64,000 bases of DNA from Parus major (GCF_001522545.3 NC_031774.1:52649300-52713299), one strand, 5' to 3'; shown: positions 25,193 to 38,639, counted from the stretch's first letter. Numbers and translations: made by a program. Notes: generated from the letters alone by a model not told the origin.

Positions 25193-28100
25193 CACTCTGT
25201 GCACAGTTCCTCGCTGAAGGGATTAGGTTACAGATGGGTGGGTATTACTTCAGGGACTTCTTAAGTGAGAATCCAGATGCTTTTCTGCCTTCTCTTCTCT
25301 TGCTTAGTTTGAGAGTTAGAAGTCAGTAGCTGCAGGTAAGATTCAAAGCTTGTATCTTTCTTTCTCTTTTGCAGTGGAAGAAAAGCTCTCTATTCTTTCT
25401 TGTTAGTTAAAAAGAAAACCTAACTGCAAACTCTAAGTACTTGGGAAATTACAGATTGACCTCTAATTTCAAAATAATCTAATTTAAGTGCAGTTATCAC
25501 TGACAAACTGCTTCAGATTCTCAGAATAGTTCAGGTCCAGGGAGGTAATTTGATGTTTCATGCTTTAAAAACCTGGCAGTGACTTTGGTATCTAAGCTGT
25601 AGCAGGGATTTTTGGAGATATTGGCCTTTGGCCACATTCCAGTTGCTTTGAGTTATGGCTGTAGTTTCAAGGGCAATGGTCTGGGGATGTAGTGCTTTAC
25701 AGTTGTGAAATGTGGGTTTTGTTTGTGTCCCCACATGCAGCTCGTGGTGTTACCCCAGAAGCTGAGACCCTGCTCTGTCCTCACTGTCTCTCCTGTGGAG
25801 GCAGCACATGAGAGCTCACATTTGAGCTGTTACACATCAGAGAGGGAATCCTCAATTAGAGACTTCTAGTTTCCTTCTCACTGTTACAAGTTCCTGGATG
25901 TGCTTTAAAATCTGTGCTTCTTTTCCCTACTTCTGGTTTCAGAGGTAAAGCCTGAAGGCAGGCTTCAGGCTAAACGCTGAAGGAAATGGGTGTTTTGCTG
26001 TGTGTTCTAGTGGGAGCAGTCCTGGTTTTCCAAGTTTACCATCCTGAACTTGCAGACCATTTCTGTGTGCTCCTCTCATGTGGGCAGTTTGCATGTGTGT
26101 GTTTAATCTGCCAGCAGCAGTTGGCAAGCTGGCTTGTGTCTGTAAGAACTGCTTGCTGAAAAGCAGTGGTAAATTCAAGCATTCAGAAAATTTGTCCACA
26201 TATAAGAATATGTAATTATCTCATGCCCTGACCTTGTTGGGGGCTGCTGAGCTCCTCAGTTCCTAGTGAGACCATTTATTTTACAATTCTAACAGTCTGT
26301 GATGTTTGAAGATCTAAAATTTGTATGCAAAAGTTAACAAGCTGAGTCTGAAAGAGGGGTTTTGGTTTCTGCAGTGGGAGGGGAAGCTGTGAATGTTACA
26401 GCATCACAGTATTCTGCTTATCCTGCTTGTTCAGGAGGAAAGAAGAGAATTTGGAAAGTAGGTGTGACAAAGACAGCATAGTTTATTTATGCTGTGGAGA
26501 AACAAAGTAGTCATGTTCTTTGTAGCAGACTAAAGAGGTGTTGGAGCACTGTTTGGAACACAGGCTTGTGTATGGCGTGTTAAATTTTTGTGCCATTCCC
26601 CTCAGCGATTTGCACACCCCCTTTGTCTGGTTTGCCTGTCTGCTGGTGGAGCTGCAGCAAGGATGGCTTTGGCTGCTTCACTCCTCCCACGTTTGTGTCA
26701 CACATTTGGTCACTCAAGTTTTATTTCTTCCCTCTGTTAAACACGAGAGTGTAACTTCCACCCCAGCCTTGTTAGAGCGTGAGCTGCCGAAGCTGGGGCT
26801 CCCCAGGACCAGGCATTGTCCCCGGGCAGTAAAACCTCTTTAATGGGGCTGGCTAAACTTCTAAGTTATGGTTAATGTTTTTAACAGTAACTTGTGTTTC
26901 CTCTGGCCTTCACGCCCAACCATTAGCCAGGTGTTTTTGTCTCTCAGAGTGGAAAAATAAAAGTAATCTAACTGTCCAGCTGGGCCCTCCCTGAGGTGCT
27001 GGAAAAGGTTGGCCACAATGTGAGTTGGGGGTCACAGAGCCTGGATGTGTGGGGTAAGAGGCTATTTGTAAAGCTTGGCAAAATATAAGCATTGAAAATG
27101 AGAAGCCTTTTTTTTTAAAAAAAAACCCAACCTATAAATAAATTATCAAGTTTAAATTTGGCATGCTATATGCCTATAAGCTTTGTGTAATTTTCTAAAT
27201 ATATATTTTTTAAAAAATTATTTTTGTTCCCCCCCTTTAATATGACATCCACTTGATTTCTTTGTAACTGCAAGACAAGCCTGACTCTGATCTGCCTTAT
27301 GCTGTAAACTGTGTTTATGGAGCTAGAATTGGGGTCATTAATTTTCTTTACATCAAAAGAAGTAATTTCTTTTAAATGAGAAGCCTGTTTCACCTAGTAA
27401 TTCGCTTTAATTGCTTATTTGAAACTTTTGACATTTGATAGCAATTTAAGCATTGCCAGATGAGGCTCACGCAGTTGGGACGTGCAGGTGCTTCCTTGTG
27501 TGCCCAGCTTGGATCAAAGGAGCGAGCCCAGGGATGTGCCTGGCCGCAGACGGGGCAGCCACGCTGGAAGGTGCTGTGTTTTGGGGCTGTTTGAATAGAT
27601 GCTGTGTGTCAGCCTCAGCAAGTATTTGCTCAGAGGGCTCTCCCTTGGAGAAGTTTCTGAGGAGCACTGAGCACGGTGCTGTTTGTTTTTCTTGGGAGAT
27701 AGACTGCATGGCCTTTGTTTTGCCTGAGGCTAAATAGTGCTTGCAGCGCTGAGTTTCTGTTTTTTAAAGTCTAACCAATAGCACTTTCTGCTGAAGGGAT
27801 AGAAAAAAGTTCCTAAAATATTAATTACTCTTTTTTTTTTCCTGACTCTGTCTATTAAGTCAGTATTACCATCTTCTGGGAGGTTTGGTGGGAAAAGAAT
27901 TTTCTTCTTCACGAGGGTAAGCAAATGGTGCAACTTCAAAGGCATTTTTAGGAGGATCTAAAGCCCAATAAAGAGAAGAGACAAAAATGAAACAGTCTTT
28001 CACTTCACTTTTAGTGAACATGCTGATTCACTAATGTGAATCAATTTATTGTTCAGTCAGTGGCAGGAGTAGGTTTTCTTAGTCTAAGAAGTATTTTTTC

Positions 28101-29562
28101 TTTTAAGTCAATAAACAATAATTTAGATTAATGCAGAAAGAGCAAGTTTGGTTAATGGCTTTTGGCTGTGGAATAATGTGCTGCTAGATATACTTACAAT
28201 GGTTTCTATCAACACTGACCTGTGTCTTGTGAAAGACGAAAACTATTGCAGGAGTAGTCCAACAGAAATAAATTCTGCTGCAGAAGTTAAGCAGTATTTC
28301 AGTACTTTCTGAATTCAGAGCAAAGCCAAAGTACCAGTGCCAAGACTTCTTTAAAGAGTTTTATTGATGTGCATTGTAATTAAAACCAGAATTACTTTTC
28401 TAATAGGACATTAATTTCCTAGAGAGGAATTGCAGCTTGGCATAAAGTAATACATTTTTAAAAACAAGTGCCAATCTGGGGATATCCCCAGCATATGTTG
28501 GATGGCTGATTTACCAGCTATGTGTGTCCTACTTACTAACAAGAAAATTAAATATTTTCATTTAAAATAATTATACAAATAAACCTTTGGCTGCGCTATG
28601 ATTTCATTAAAACCTTAATTGTTCAGAGAGCTCTGTGAGTGTGTGAAGCTGGGTCAGTTTTACTGCCTGGTGTTAGTCTCGATAGCAGATTTACGACAGG
28701 GCTGGATTTAATCTCTTGCCTAATCTTTACAGTAGCAGGCCTGGGATGGGGAGGCGTTTGTGTGTTTCAGGAGATAGGTAACTCTATCTCTGAAGTGGAA
28801 ACACAGTGCTGGGTTTTAAAATGTCTTAGCAGCCTTAAAATGAACTAGCCAAGGGATAGTGGGGAATTGCCCTGTGGAAACAAAATAGGTGTTGCTTTTG
28901 AATCAGGGTCTTGGTGTGCACATTGTCACACCTTCACACATGGCTGTAGGCTCAAATCTATTTCTCATTAAAGCAACTGTAGCAGAAGGCAATATTGTGG
29001 CCATCTGGGTTGCAAAGATCAGAGGTAATGGTCCTGTGGGCAGCACCATGTAAACTGGCTTTTATGCCACTTGATTAATCATTTCTGTGGGTAAGGGTGG
29101 GGAGACGTTTACCAGGCAATGCATTAATTTTTTAAAATACTTTAATTTTCTTGGTTTTCTGATGGTGGTATGCCTTTGAATCAAGTTATGATATTTGTAG
29201 GTTCAGCATCTCAACTAACATTGTTCCTAAGCATGGGGAACACGGGTGCCTTAGATGTCTCCAAAGGAGAGTTAATTAGAAGAATGAGCAGTTATCAAGA
29301 ACACCGCAGCTCTACTGTTTAATTTCGATGATAATTTTCATGCTGGGTCTAATACAAATGAATTCACTTATGGTTTATTAATCCACTGTGGGTCTGTTAG
29401 GGTATTCAGTGGGAAAAAAGCTGAGAGTTACCAGAACAAATTTAAAGTAATTCTGTGAGTGGAGAGCAATTCAGAGAACTTTCTTTTTTCCTCTCCTTTT
29501 TATCTTTCTGCACTGCTTTAACTGAGTATGGTGTTTTTCTCCCCCTTTCTTCGCTTCTTTAG

Positions 29563-30063
29563 GACCCACGATTATCAGCTTTAATTTTTGACAAGCTTCA
29601 AGTGCCTGACTATTTACAGAAAAACAGGAATGAAGGAGAGAGCAGATGCGAAACTTGTGCCACTCACTTGAATCAGCTGAAGCAGGAAGCCATTCAGATG
29701 ATGCACACCCTCAGCCAAACCAGCTACCCAGAGATGCCTGACCTCCCGCCCGGCGCCGGGGCAGTGGCCAGCATGGTACCCAGGATGGTCACTGTCTCCT
29801 CCCAGAGAGACCTGCCTCTCATTGCTGGGCAGGTGGGCAGGCAGCCTGGAAAGTCGCCCGGTCTCTTCCCTGCGGCAGACAGGAAGAAAGGACTCGGATG
29901 GTCTCAAGGCGTGGGCAGTTTTCCCAACTCCAGCGTTCAAGTGACAGTGGCCCCCAGCGGTCTCAGTGGTGCCCTGAGCTCCGTCACCATCCAAGCCCAG
30001 CAGTACCTCGAGGGCATGTGGAGTATCTCCAGGGTGAACAGCTTCCTGCCTCAGGCTTGTCTA
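29563..30063 (+). CDS. KIF26A: KIF26A, complete internal exon (N-terminal region, 167 codons)
   Basis: This exon encodes part of the N-terminal region of an atypical kinesin-11 protein. Family members bind microtubules but are reported to lack normal ATPase-driven motility; KIF26A is known for restraining GDNF-RET signalling in enteric neurons. The exon follows a long pyrimidine tract and ttctttag, and an in-frame tag directly upstream fixes its start. It ends at cta, followed by gtaagt. Its length of 501 nt is exactly 167 codons. Residues 1-15 read [15 protein letters not shown]. Residues 29-43 are [15 protein letters not shown], a CxxC pair leading into a predicted helix. Residues about 50-125 are Pro/Gly/Ser-rich and probably disordered. 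Residues 139-167 contain SSVTIQAQQ and the conserved [18 protein letters not shown]. The last block favours KIF26A over KIF26B, while [15 protein letters not shown] recalls KIF26B. The family is certain; the paralogue assignment is strong but made from memory. Confidence 0.93.
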
Positions 30064-32000
30064 GTAAGTAGTGATAATTCATCTGCTTGAGTTTCTTTTG
30101 CACGTGTGTGGACATACAGGGAGATGAAGATAAAATTTGAGATCTATACATATTTATCTTTGTAGGGATCAGCTAACGGTATTCTAAGGCATGTTTCAAG
30201 AGCTGAAGGGTTAAAGAGCTTTGAAGGATATTGTATCAGATGTCACAAGGAATTTGCTTTCTTATCTCACATGGTGAGATCCTTTCCTCAGATGTTTTTG
30301 CACCTATTCTAGCTCCATGTATGCAGGTGATGTTATTTGTCTGTCACATACCTGGTAACCCCTTTAGAGAAGCACAAAAGGCCAAGTTTGTCACACATGA
30401 AGTTCTGGGAGCTTCATGGGATTATATCAAAGATGAACTTGACCCTCAAGTCTTAGTGCTGAGCTTCTAATGCTGTGTGCAGTTCAGCAGTTGCTGTTGA
30501 TGGACTGTGATGCACAGCATTAATCTGCAGCTTAGATGTGTTGCTAAACAGTTTGCTGCTGAGGAAGGGGCTCAGGAGGTTGCTTCAGAGCCACATGCCT
30601 TTAAATGTCACTGCACTTGGATTTTAAGCCCTGATGTTGATTTCCTGTATTCTGCGTGCATTTTATGAACTCTTGTGGGAAATGGAAAGGCTTTATAGAG
30701 GTGCAGGTTCCCTTTAAAAGCAAGTTCATTATGTAGCTATCTGTGGAACTGTTCTAAGAAGGATGCAGTATGTGGCTGGTTTTGACTAAGATTTATTCCT
30801 GACCAGTTTTCAGGTAGTGAACAAGGGACTATATTTCATAATGAAGTGTGTACAATTTGAAGTAATGCTTTTCACTTAAGATGACATAGCAGATCTTGCA
30901 AGATCAGGTATTTTGGTGCCAAGCAGCTCTAAATTTAACATAATGCCTTATGTGCTGTTGTATGTAAATACTGCCTAATATTGCTTGGTAGCTTCAGCTG
31001 GTTGAGCTCCAAGATCATCCAAGATAAATATTTGAGTGCTGCTATGTAACATTACTTTTCCAGGCTGACTTTTGTTTTCATCCAGAAAAGGCTTGGAGAC
31101 TGATTGCTCCCTCCCATACTTTCCTCTCTTAAAGAAATTTGTGAATTCACATACATTCCACCTCTGAGGGGTTCCCATTTAAATCCAGGGACTCTCCACT
31201 GACATTAGGTCATTCACTGAGAAAAGGGAAAATGGCCCATTCACCTCTTCATAGTTTATAAGGAACTTCTGCTATGAGAGCTTTTCTCTGAAGTGTTTCT
31301 TCATGCATTAGGGATCAATTTGGCCATGTATGGCGTATGATGTTACATTTAAATTGCCTTTTAAGTTCTTTGTATATCACAGAAACAGAGAAAGAAAAAT
31401 GGGAAAGCTGCTGGGCTAAGAAGCCTGCACTTTGAAAGCAGAAGTATTTGTCTGCTCATTCTTTGTCTGCCCTTACTCTTGTTCTGAATAATTCAGTTAC
31501 AGCCAGCTACAGATTTCTTCCTGCTTAACCATGCTGACTGATAGATGTGGTCTTCCCTAACCACTATGCTATTCTAAGATAAAACTGTTGCCTCATTTAA
31601 CCCCTGTGAAGGAAAAATGTGTATAATGCAGCAGAGCTTAAGTGTGATTTAGAAATGTGCAAAGAAACTCAGTAGCCTGGAAAACAGTGACCTTTAACGA
31701 AAGGACAAACACTGCAAGTGTTGGAGGCAGCTTGGATGTGATCCAGTCATCTGCAAGGATCGTTCAGATTTATAAGCAGTTTTTGGAGAGAAGCTAGTCT
31801 TCAGTTGTTTTATCTCTCCTCTCTCCTTATTTATTTTATTCATTTAAACCCAAATGTAGTTCCTGAAGACTGTGAGTGCATCTCTTTCCAGATGGTGCTT
31901 CTTGTGTCTGTCGGAATTCTTCCACTGCCTTTTGTATTGTTAAGAGCCTTGTGTCTGATGAAGTTGTTTGGGTGGGTGCTTCCCCTACACTCTTCCCCTG

Positions 32001-32240
32001 AGGAATCACAGGTGTTGAAGGAAATAGGATTGGAGAAATTTCAGGAAACAGCTAGTCTAGCCCTTGTCTAGGACAGTATCCACTGCAGGACATTCTTGTC
32101 CAATTCTTATCTTACATCTTTTTACAATTTTTCAATGACTGGGATTTTCCAAGTTCGATTGATTCTCACATCTAAACTTCCTTCCCTATTAGAAAAGTGT
32201 ATTTGATTGATTTACCTTTTTTCTTTTTTTTCTTGTTAGA
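32001..32240 (-). mobile_element. Possible ancient CR1-like 3' fragment (minus strand)
   Basis: The plus strand shows aaacagctagtctagccc, then ggacattcttgtccaattct, then tttcaatgactgggattttc. In this order they resemble the antisense 3' portion of old amniote CR1 lineages (a 'tctagtcca...cc' start, a 'tgtccaa' box and a 'caatgatggggatt' box). Divergence is high and the ends are unclear, so this is a tentative reading. Confidence 0.4.
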
Positions 32241-35200
32241 GAGATAATTTTGTCTTTTCTTTCCTTAAGTTAGAGACAGGGTTTAGGTTTCAGATTAAAT
32301 CAGAAGAGAACTGTGCATATACATACTTTTAGTGATGTCTGTCTTTAGTAATACTTCCTGTCTTGTGGAGCAAAGCTGGTCTGGCTAGAGGAATTCTGCA
32401 GCAAGAACTACTGCAGTAGAAAGAACAGCACTGAATGTACTATTTATTATGTGTGACTGGATTTTTAAGACTCCAGCCTCCATTTAGGCAACATACTGCA
32501 CAAATGCAGAAGAAAAAGATGGCTCTTTTCCCATGAAGTTTCCAGTCTTGGTTGTGGCACCAGTTATTTTGACCACCCTGTAAATACTCCTCTTTCACTG
32601 GGAATCTGTACTTACACCTTTTTTCCTTACTAAAGGGTACTTGAAACAGGTGCTGAACTCCCTGGTGGGAGGCTCCTACGCAGTGCTTACCCTCCCAGTG
32701 ATTTAACTCACTGCTGCATATGAAGTGGGCATGATTAATTTTACAAATTTGTGAAGACAAAGGTAAAGGCTAGGGTTCATCTCAAATATTTTTAATTGCC
32801 AAAAGCCCAGGCATTTATTATAAAATAATTACTGAGGCTTCCTTTGTGGCTGGGAAGACCAGCAGGCATTTCCAAGAGATACTCTGTCCTTCTCATCTTG
32901 GATGTCTGTCTTGGCCTGCCTTGTCCTCCAATGGTCCCTGTGGCTTCCAGCTGGTGCTGGTAGAGCCCAGGTCAGTCATGAGGAGCAAATCCTTTTTTGG
33001 ATGCAGGCTACTGTGTACCTAGTGCCTTCTGGGTGTGAAAATACACCCCAGTGTACATCTGCCAAACCTCAGGAGACCTTGCAGCCACCCACGTTTCTCC
33101 AGGATCTGTATTTTTTGTTCATGGCTAGTTCTAATAGTGTTGGGAATGGAATTGTCTGTGTAGAGAAAATAAAAAAAAAGGTTTGATTTCTGCTCCTCTC
33201 ATCTCCCTTCCCAAACTCGCATGTATTATCTTGTAATGTCACTTACGGTTGTGAAAACACTTCTGGGCTGAATGTTGGGGGTCAGAAGTGCAGGACATTG
33301 TAAATTTTTAATATGTGTTTGGAGTTCAAGTGTGAAAAATCCATTATATAGATTATAAATTTTTTGAACAGGAACGTGTGTTTGAGGCATAGTGTGGGTG
33401 CTCAAACCAAAATAATAACCATGGGCTTTGGGAGCTGTGAAGAGGAACAGTAATTAAGGATATGGAGGAAGGTTCAGGGAGGGGAGGACTAGGATTGCAA
33501 TCAAGGTGCAAAAGGTGAAGATGTAATCAGCTGCTTTACCCAAGTGGCCTGTTGTGAAAAATTACAGAAAATAATCACCAGTAGCAGTGATAAGTTGTCT
33601 GAGCAGACAGTGAACACAGTGGAGGGTAGGGAGCTGGTGTAACTCTGGGTAAGGCAGCTGATTTGTGCTGGACACCTGACAACTATAATTAATAAACAGT
33701 TTTATACTGATGTTTTTATTTCTAGACCTGACAAGTGAATATAAGGTTACTACTCAAATGAAAAAAAACACATTAGCAGTGCTCAGCACCGCCACTCAGT
33801 TTAATGCAAAAGGAGAGGAGTGAGGGGAATTTGGGCTCCCCAGATGTCTTGGAATCTGGCTGAGAGGTAGAACATTAAAACCACTTGTATACCTTGTATG
33901 CCTATTAGAAGTATCTGCATTTATTTTGTATTGTAGAAAAAAAGATGTCTTACTGTATTTTTAAAATTGACTGTGTTATTATTATGCAGTGTTATGTACT
34001 GCATGGAAGTGCTAAAGTAGCCATGCCATGTGATATAAAGACATCTCAGTGAAATAGAGCTTATTTGCAAATGTCTTTTTCTTTCATCTTACACAAAGTG
34101 AAATCTTGGTCACACTGTATTTCTTACTTGAATATATACAGCTGGCACTGGTTATAAGGCAAAGTGTTGTGGTTACTTGAGAATTTACCAATTTGTAAGT
34201 GGATTTAAAATACATTAAAAAATGCACCATTAAGAAGTTGAAAAAGTTAGTGCACTAAAAAACTTGAAGTGCCTTAAGTAAAACTTTTAAAGCCTATGCA
34301 TGCAAAACTTTAAAATTATCAAAAGCTCAATGTATGTTCTTGAGAGTATTCACAAATTCAAATTTAGGTATAAGTTTATTACTTGGGTCTGTGAGGTTCA
34401 GAGAGGGAGGGTTCACCCACAGCACAGCACATGTACACAGAACAGCACAGAGCTTATGTTTATTTGTCTTATGTGAAAAACCTACGAGTTATTTTAGTCA
34501 CAATTCAGGCTTTCCTGTAGTTTCAATAAGTCTTCTGCTTACCCTAATCTAAACCAGATGGATTTGTCTGAGAGTAGAGTAAAGCCTCTTTGTTTATAGC
34601 AAGGGTGGCTTACATTTTGTTTAAAAGATGCAATAAAAAGCTGACTGTGGAAAACAGAACAATGACAAGATTTACTTTCCAGCATTTACTTTTTTACTTT
34701 GATAAATGTCATGCCAAATGGATTTTTAAATTAATTCTTAAAACCCTTCTTGATAGCTTTTTCAGTGACCTTTTATTAATACAATGTGGGAAATATATTT
34801 TGTAATGAAACAATTAAAATACAATGCATTGACCATAAATCTTGTCCGTGAGACATATGGATGTCTTTGAGCTTTGGGACATTTCTCAGACTCCACGTAT
34901 AACATCTTCATCCTCAAGAAGTCAATGCTAGACAGATGGTGAGGCAGGGACTGCACTGAGGCTTTTCTGTTTTCCCTTTAGCTCCAATGGTGTTGGTGTC
35001 ACTGCTCTTGTAGAGGAAGTGCATAAAGGAATGGGGGGTGGTAAAAAAACTTAATTTTCAAAGTTACTGTTGGTCACCCTCCACAAGTCTCAAGCAGAAG
35101 GAAACCTTTTGGCCCAAGTTACTAAATGCTTTCTCATATTAATCTATTTTATGTTCCCATGGAAAAGACCTTTTCTGTGACTGCAGCATGTCAGCTGGGC

Positions 35201-37145
35201 AGTCATGCCTTGCTTTGAGCTTTGGTGCCTTGGTGAATGCAGAGGGAGGGGTGTGATGTGGGAGGAAAACACTGCCGCTCTCAGTGAGACCCTGCCCCAG
35301 CAGCCCGTGAGCAGACTGGCTTAGAAAGAGTGGGCTGGAAATTCAGCCTTCAACGTGCAGCTGAAAACATAGCCCTCTGTTTTTGGTAGTTGATGGAACC
35401 TTTGTGCTCTCTTGTTCTAGACTGTCCCCAGTGCAGGGTGCTGAAGGTGAAAACAAAGTTACTTTTTAATGTATTTCCAGGTATCACAGTGATACAGGAA
35501 AAATATTAAGAGTTAACAGAAAGGTTATTGGCTACAAGATGGAAATGAACATTTTCTTGGCTGAGGGTGTGGATTGCATTTCTTTTTATTGTGTTTGACA
35601 TTTCCACCATAGTATTGGTTTTACAGTTGTGGGACGGGGTAACTCTTTGAGGACTCAGACCCTCTTGTGGCTCAAATTACCACCTGAAACCAGTTCTTTT
35701 GATCTTTCACCCCTCCAGGCTAAGCAGTTATTATTACAGCTCTCATGAGGAAACAAGTCCATGCTTGCCTCTGTTGACAATTGAGTTCAACAGGCAATAA
35801 TAAGGAATGTTTGCCCAGACTTCACCTATAACTCATCAGAGATAGATTTAACACAAGCAGACTTTAGAGATTATGTGAAAATGATAATCCACTGGATTTA
35901 CCTTTGTCTCACAGTTAATTCTCTCATCTAGCAAGTGTATCATAAGCTACACTAAATACCCCAAATATTTAAATTTTCTGCTCTTGCCTTTCAACTTGTT
36001 TCTTTGGCCTTTTCTGTTCACTTTGCTTCCTTCAGTGTCTTTTGCTTCCTGCGGGTCCATTTATTCTCTGAATTTGCTCCACTCCAAATCCTTTGGTGAT
36101 CTGATAATCAATGCCCCCCATGCCACCCCAGCACTAGAAGTCACCGTACAAGGAAGGTTCATACTTTGTGGCTGAAGCTCAGCAGTGGTGTCATCCAAGA
36201 TTTGAGAAAGAACAGCTTTTTTGAGTCTACTGTTGCATGGGCTACATGGGTTAAGGGGGACCGCAGATGAATTATACCCTTTGGCTTCAGAAGTTAATGC
36301 AGCAGAGAAACCAGATAAAGTCAGGCTGAGCTTAGTCTAGTGCAGGCTGGTGAAGGGGAAAGCCTTGCAGTGGTATCTGTTTAGAACATGACAGGAACTA
36401 ATTTGTACAGCTGTATGCAGGTAGGATTGGCCAGTTGGCCTGCTTGTGTAGAACAGTATTTGAACTTCATCTATTTATTTTTTTTTTAAAGTGCTTTGAA
36501 TTTGACATTTTCTCAACAGGTTGTTTACTGGAATGATGACATGTTGAGGGTGTGGGCCTTCAGATGGTTGAGCTGTGCACAGTATGAGCATTGCTGAAGG
36601 CATCTCCTGTTGTTTTGTGGCACGAGCAGCTGAACATGGGGCAAAAATTGGTGCTCTTTGTTTCTTGCAGCTAGAGTCACTGAAGTGCCTGGTAGCTTCT
36701 GACAGGAGGTTTAAAAAGCATCAATAGAAAATGATGTATCTATTTTTGTGTTTTAGTACTTAGGAGAGAATTTATGATGTATGGATAGAGTTCATAGATA
36801 TTTCAAGCGTTTCGTATGTGTGTGTTTAATGGAATGGATTGCCACTTTAGTGAACATAGCATCAAATCAGCTCTGTTAATTGAAAAAGATTTTTCACATT
36901 ATTGCTAATGATGTGACACAGTTTTGTTAGAGATGGTGCATAAAATAGCGCTACTTCAAGTGACATTAATGTATGCATTTAAATTCCTTTTTTCCCCATT
37001 TACGTGCATTATTGATTTTATTTCACTGTTGAGCAGCTAATGGATTTATAATTTGAATACAGTCACTGTAATCAATGATGGGATTATTAGACTTATAAAT
37101 AGAACTTTAAAACTACAATGAGATAATTTCACAGTGACAATATAG

Positions 37146-38045
37146 AGAGTGGGCTGCCCAACCAGGAAGATTGTGTGCATGAGCTTCTCCAAAGACAGAT
37201 AGGAACAACTTCATGTTCAGAAGTCCTGGTCCTCATGAGGGGCCTCAACCACCCTGATACCTGTTGGAGGTACACCACAGCAGGGCATAAGCAATCTAGG
37301 AGGTTCCTGGAATGTGTTGATAATTTTCTTCTCTAAATGACAGAAGAGCCAGTGAGGACAGGTGCTGAGCTGGACCTTGGTTCTGATCAGTGATGCAGAG
37401 TCTGCTTGGAGCCCTGTAGCCAGTGGTGTTCCCCAGGGGTCTGTGCTGATTCCAGTTCAGTTCATCGTATTCATCAATGCCCTGCATGGAGGGACAGAGT
37501 GCAGCCCTGGGAAGTTTGCTGAGGAGTGGCTGGTACCACAAAGTGCTGTGCTGCCATCCAGCAATACCTGGACAGGCAGGAGATGTGGGTAGAGAGGAAC
37601 ATAATGAAATTCAGCCGAAGCAAGTGCAGGGTTCTGCAGCAGGGGAGGATTAACCCCATGTACCAGTACAGAACTGACCTACTGGGAAGAGCTCTGGGTG
37701 TCCTTGTAGACAGCAAGTTAACCACGAGCCAGCAGTGCTCTAGTGAACAAGAAGGCCAGTGGAATTCAGGGCTGCATTAGGAAGAGCATTGCCAGCAGAC
37801 TGAGGCACATGATCCTGCGCCTCTGCTCAGCCCTGGTTGAGACCACATCTGGAGTGCTGTGTCCAGTTCTGGGCTCCTCTGTTCAAGAAAGACACAAAGC
37901 TCCTGGAGAGGGTCCCATGGAAAGGCTGTGAAGATGATGAGGGGAGAAGATTCTCCAGAATCTCTCTAATGAGAAGAGGCTGAGGGAGCTGGTCCTGTTT
38001 AGTCTGGAGAAGAGACAATTGAGTTAATTCCTCTGGATTTGCATG
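37146..38045 (+). mobile_element. CR1 retrotransposon copy, endonuclease and reverse-transcriptase remnants (plus strand)
   Basis: This is the longest CR1 copy in the window. Near 37224-37270 the plus strand encodes VLVLMRGLNHPDTCW, matching the end of the CR1 endonuclease domain, where the usual G-D-F-N is degraded to R-G-L-N. A jump then leads to reverse-transcriptase pieces: SGVPQGSVL (about 37423-37449), CAAIQQYLDR (about 37550-37579), LGVLVDSKLTTSQQC (about 37696-37738), GCIRKSIASR (about 37771-37800) and [19 protein letters not shown], ending in a stop near 38025. Part of the reverse transcriptase between endonuclease and SGVPQG is missing, the D-D catalytic segment is eroded to KFAEE, and several frameshifts are present. 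The element cannot be active. Lying in the sense orientation, it could contribute cryptic splice sites to the host transcript, although none is shown. Confidence 0.93.
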
Positions 38046-38639
38046 GCTGCTACTATTTCAAATATGGATGAGTTTGTTCTTTTGTGATACCTTATGCGAA
38101 GGAAGAATTTGAAAGGTGCTGAAGGCATGAGGCAGTTGCTGTGTTTTTAGTGTTGTTGGGTAAAGATAATGGATCTGCCATTCAGAACTGTCTCTGTTGT
38201 GCTTCTCAAAAAATAAGGTGATGGAGTTGTACAAGGTTGTTTTATGGGTCAGGTAGCAATGGAAGGATAAAGAAAGGGAGAATGGCCCTTGTGATGCCTG
38301 GCTTGGGGAAGGTCTAGTTTGTTCATTCAAGGTAGCTGTGTGGACATCTCCTTGAGTCTTGTCAGCTTCTCCTGATAGGGGATATAGGAATAGTGCAACC
38401 TCCTCTTGCTAGTTACACTAAGGTTCTCTTGAAAAGATTTGAATGGGAATGATAAGAGCATTAGTAATATCCTGCTGAGTCTCAGCTGCAGCTTGTCTAG
38501 CCCAGGGCTGTCTCCAGCAGTGAAGCTGGAAATGGTATTTAGGGAGAGCTGTGGAGCCTGGCTGCTTTCTGCAGTCTGCTCATACTCCCCGGCATGCTCA
38601 GCTGGAGAATTCACAGGGACACATACCTGTCTGTTCCCT

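Larger units (their letters stand above)
42..29562 (+). other. KIF26A: KIF26A intron between the first two visible exons (29.5 kb)
   Basis: The intron begins gtaagt at 42 and ends with a strong polypyrimidine tract and ttctttag at 29562. An in-frame tag immediately precedes the downstream exon, so the exon cannot extend left. By stretch: 481-11535 is A+T-moderate single-copy-looking DNA with only short poly-T runs and small duplications; 11536-11640 is a CR1 3' end; 11641-19924 is mostly unremarkable apart from the hairpin near 16.15 kb; 19925-20240 is a CR1 reverse-transcriptase fragment; 20663-21090 is an older CR1-like fragment; 21091-29562 is A+T-rich with several poly-T tracts, a 20-bp palindrome at 23377 and a very A+T-rich patch around 27105-27230. 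The open frames here are short, lack family resemblance and have no paired splice signals that I could support. Confidence 0.85.
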
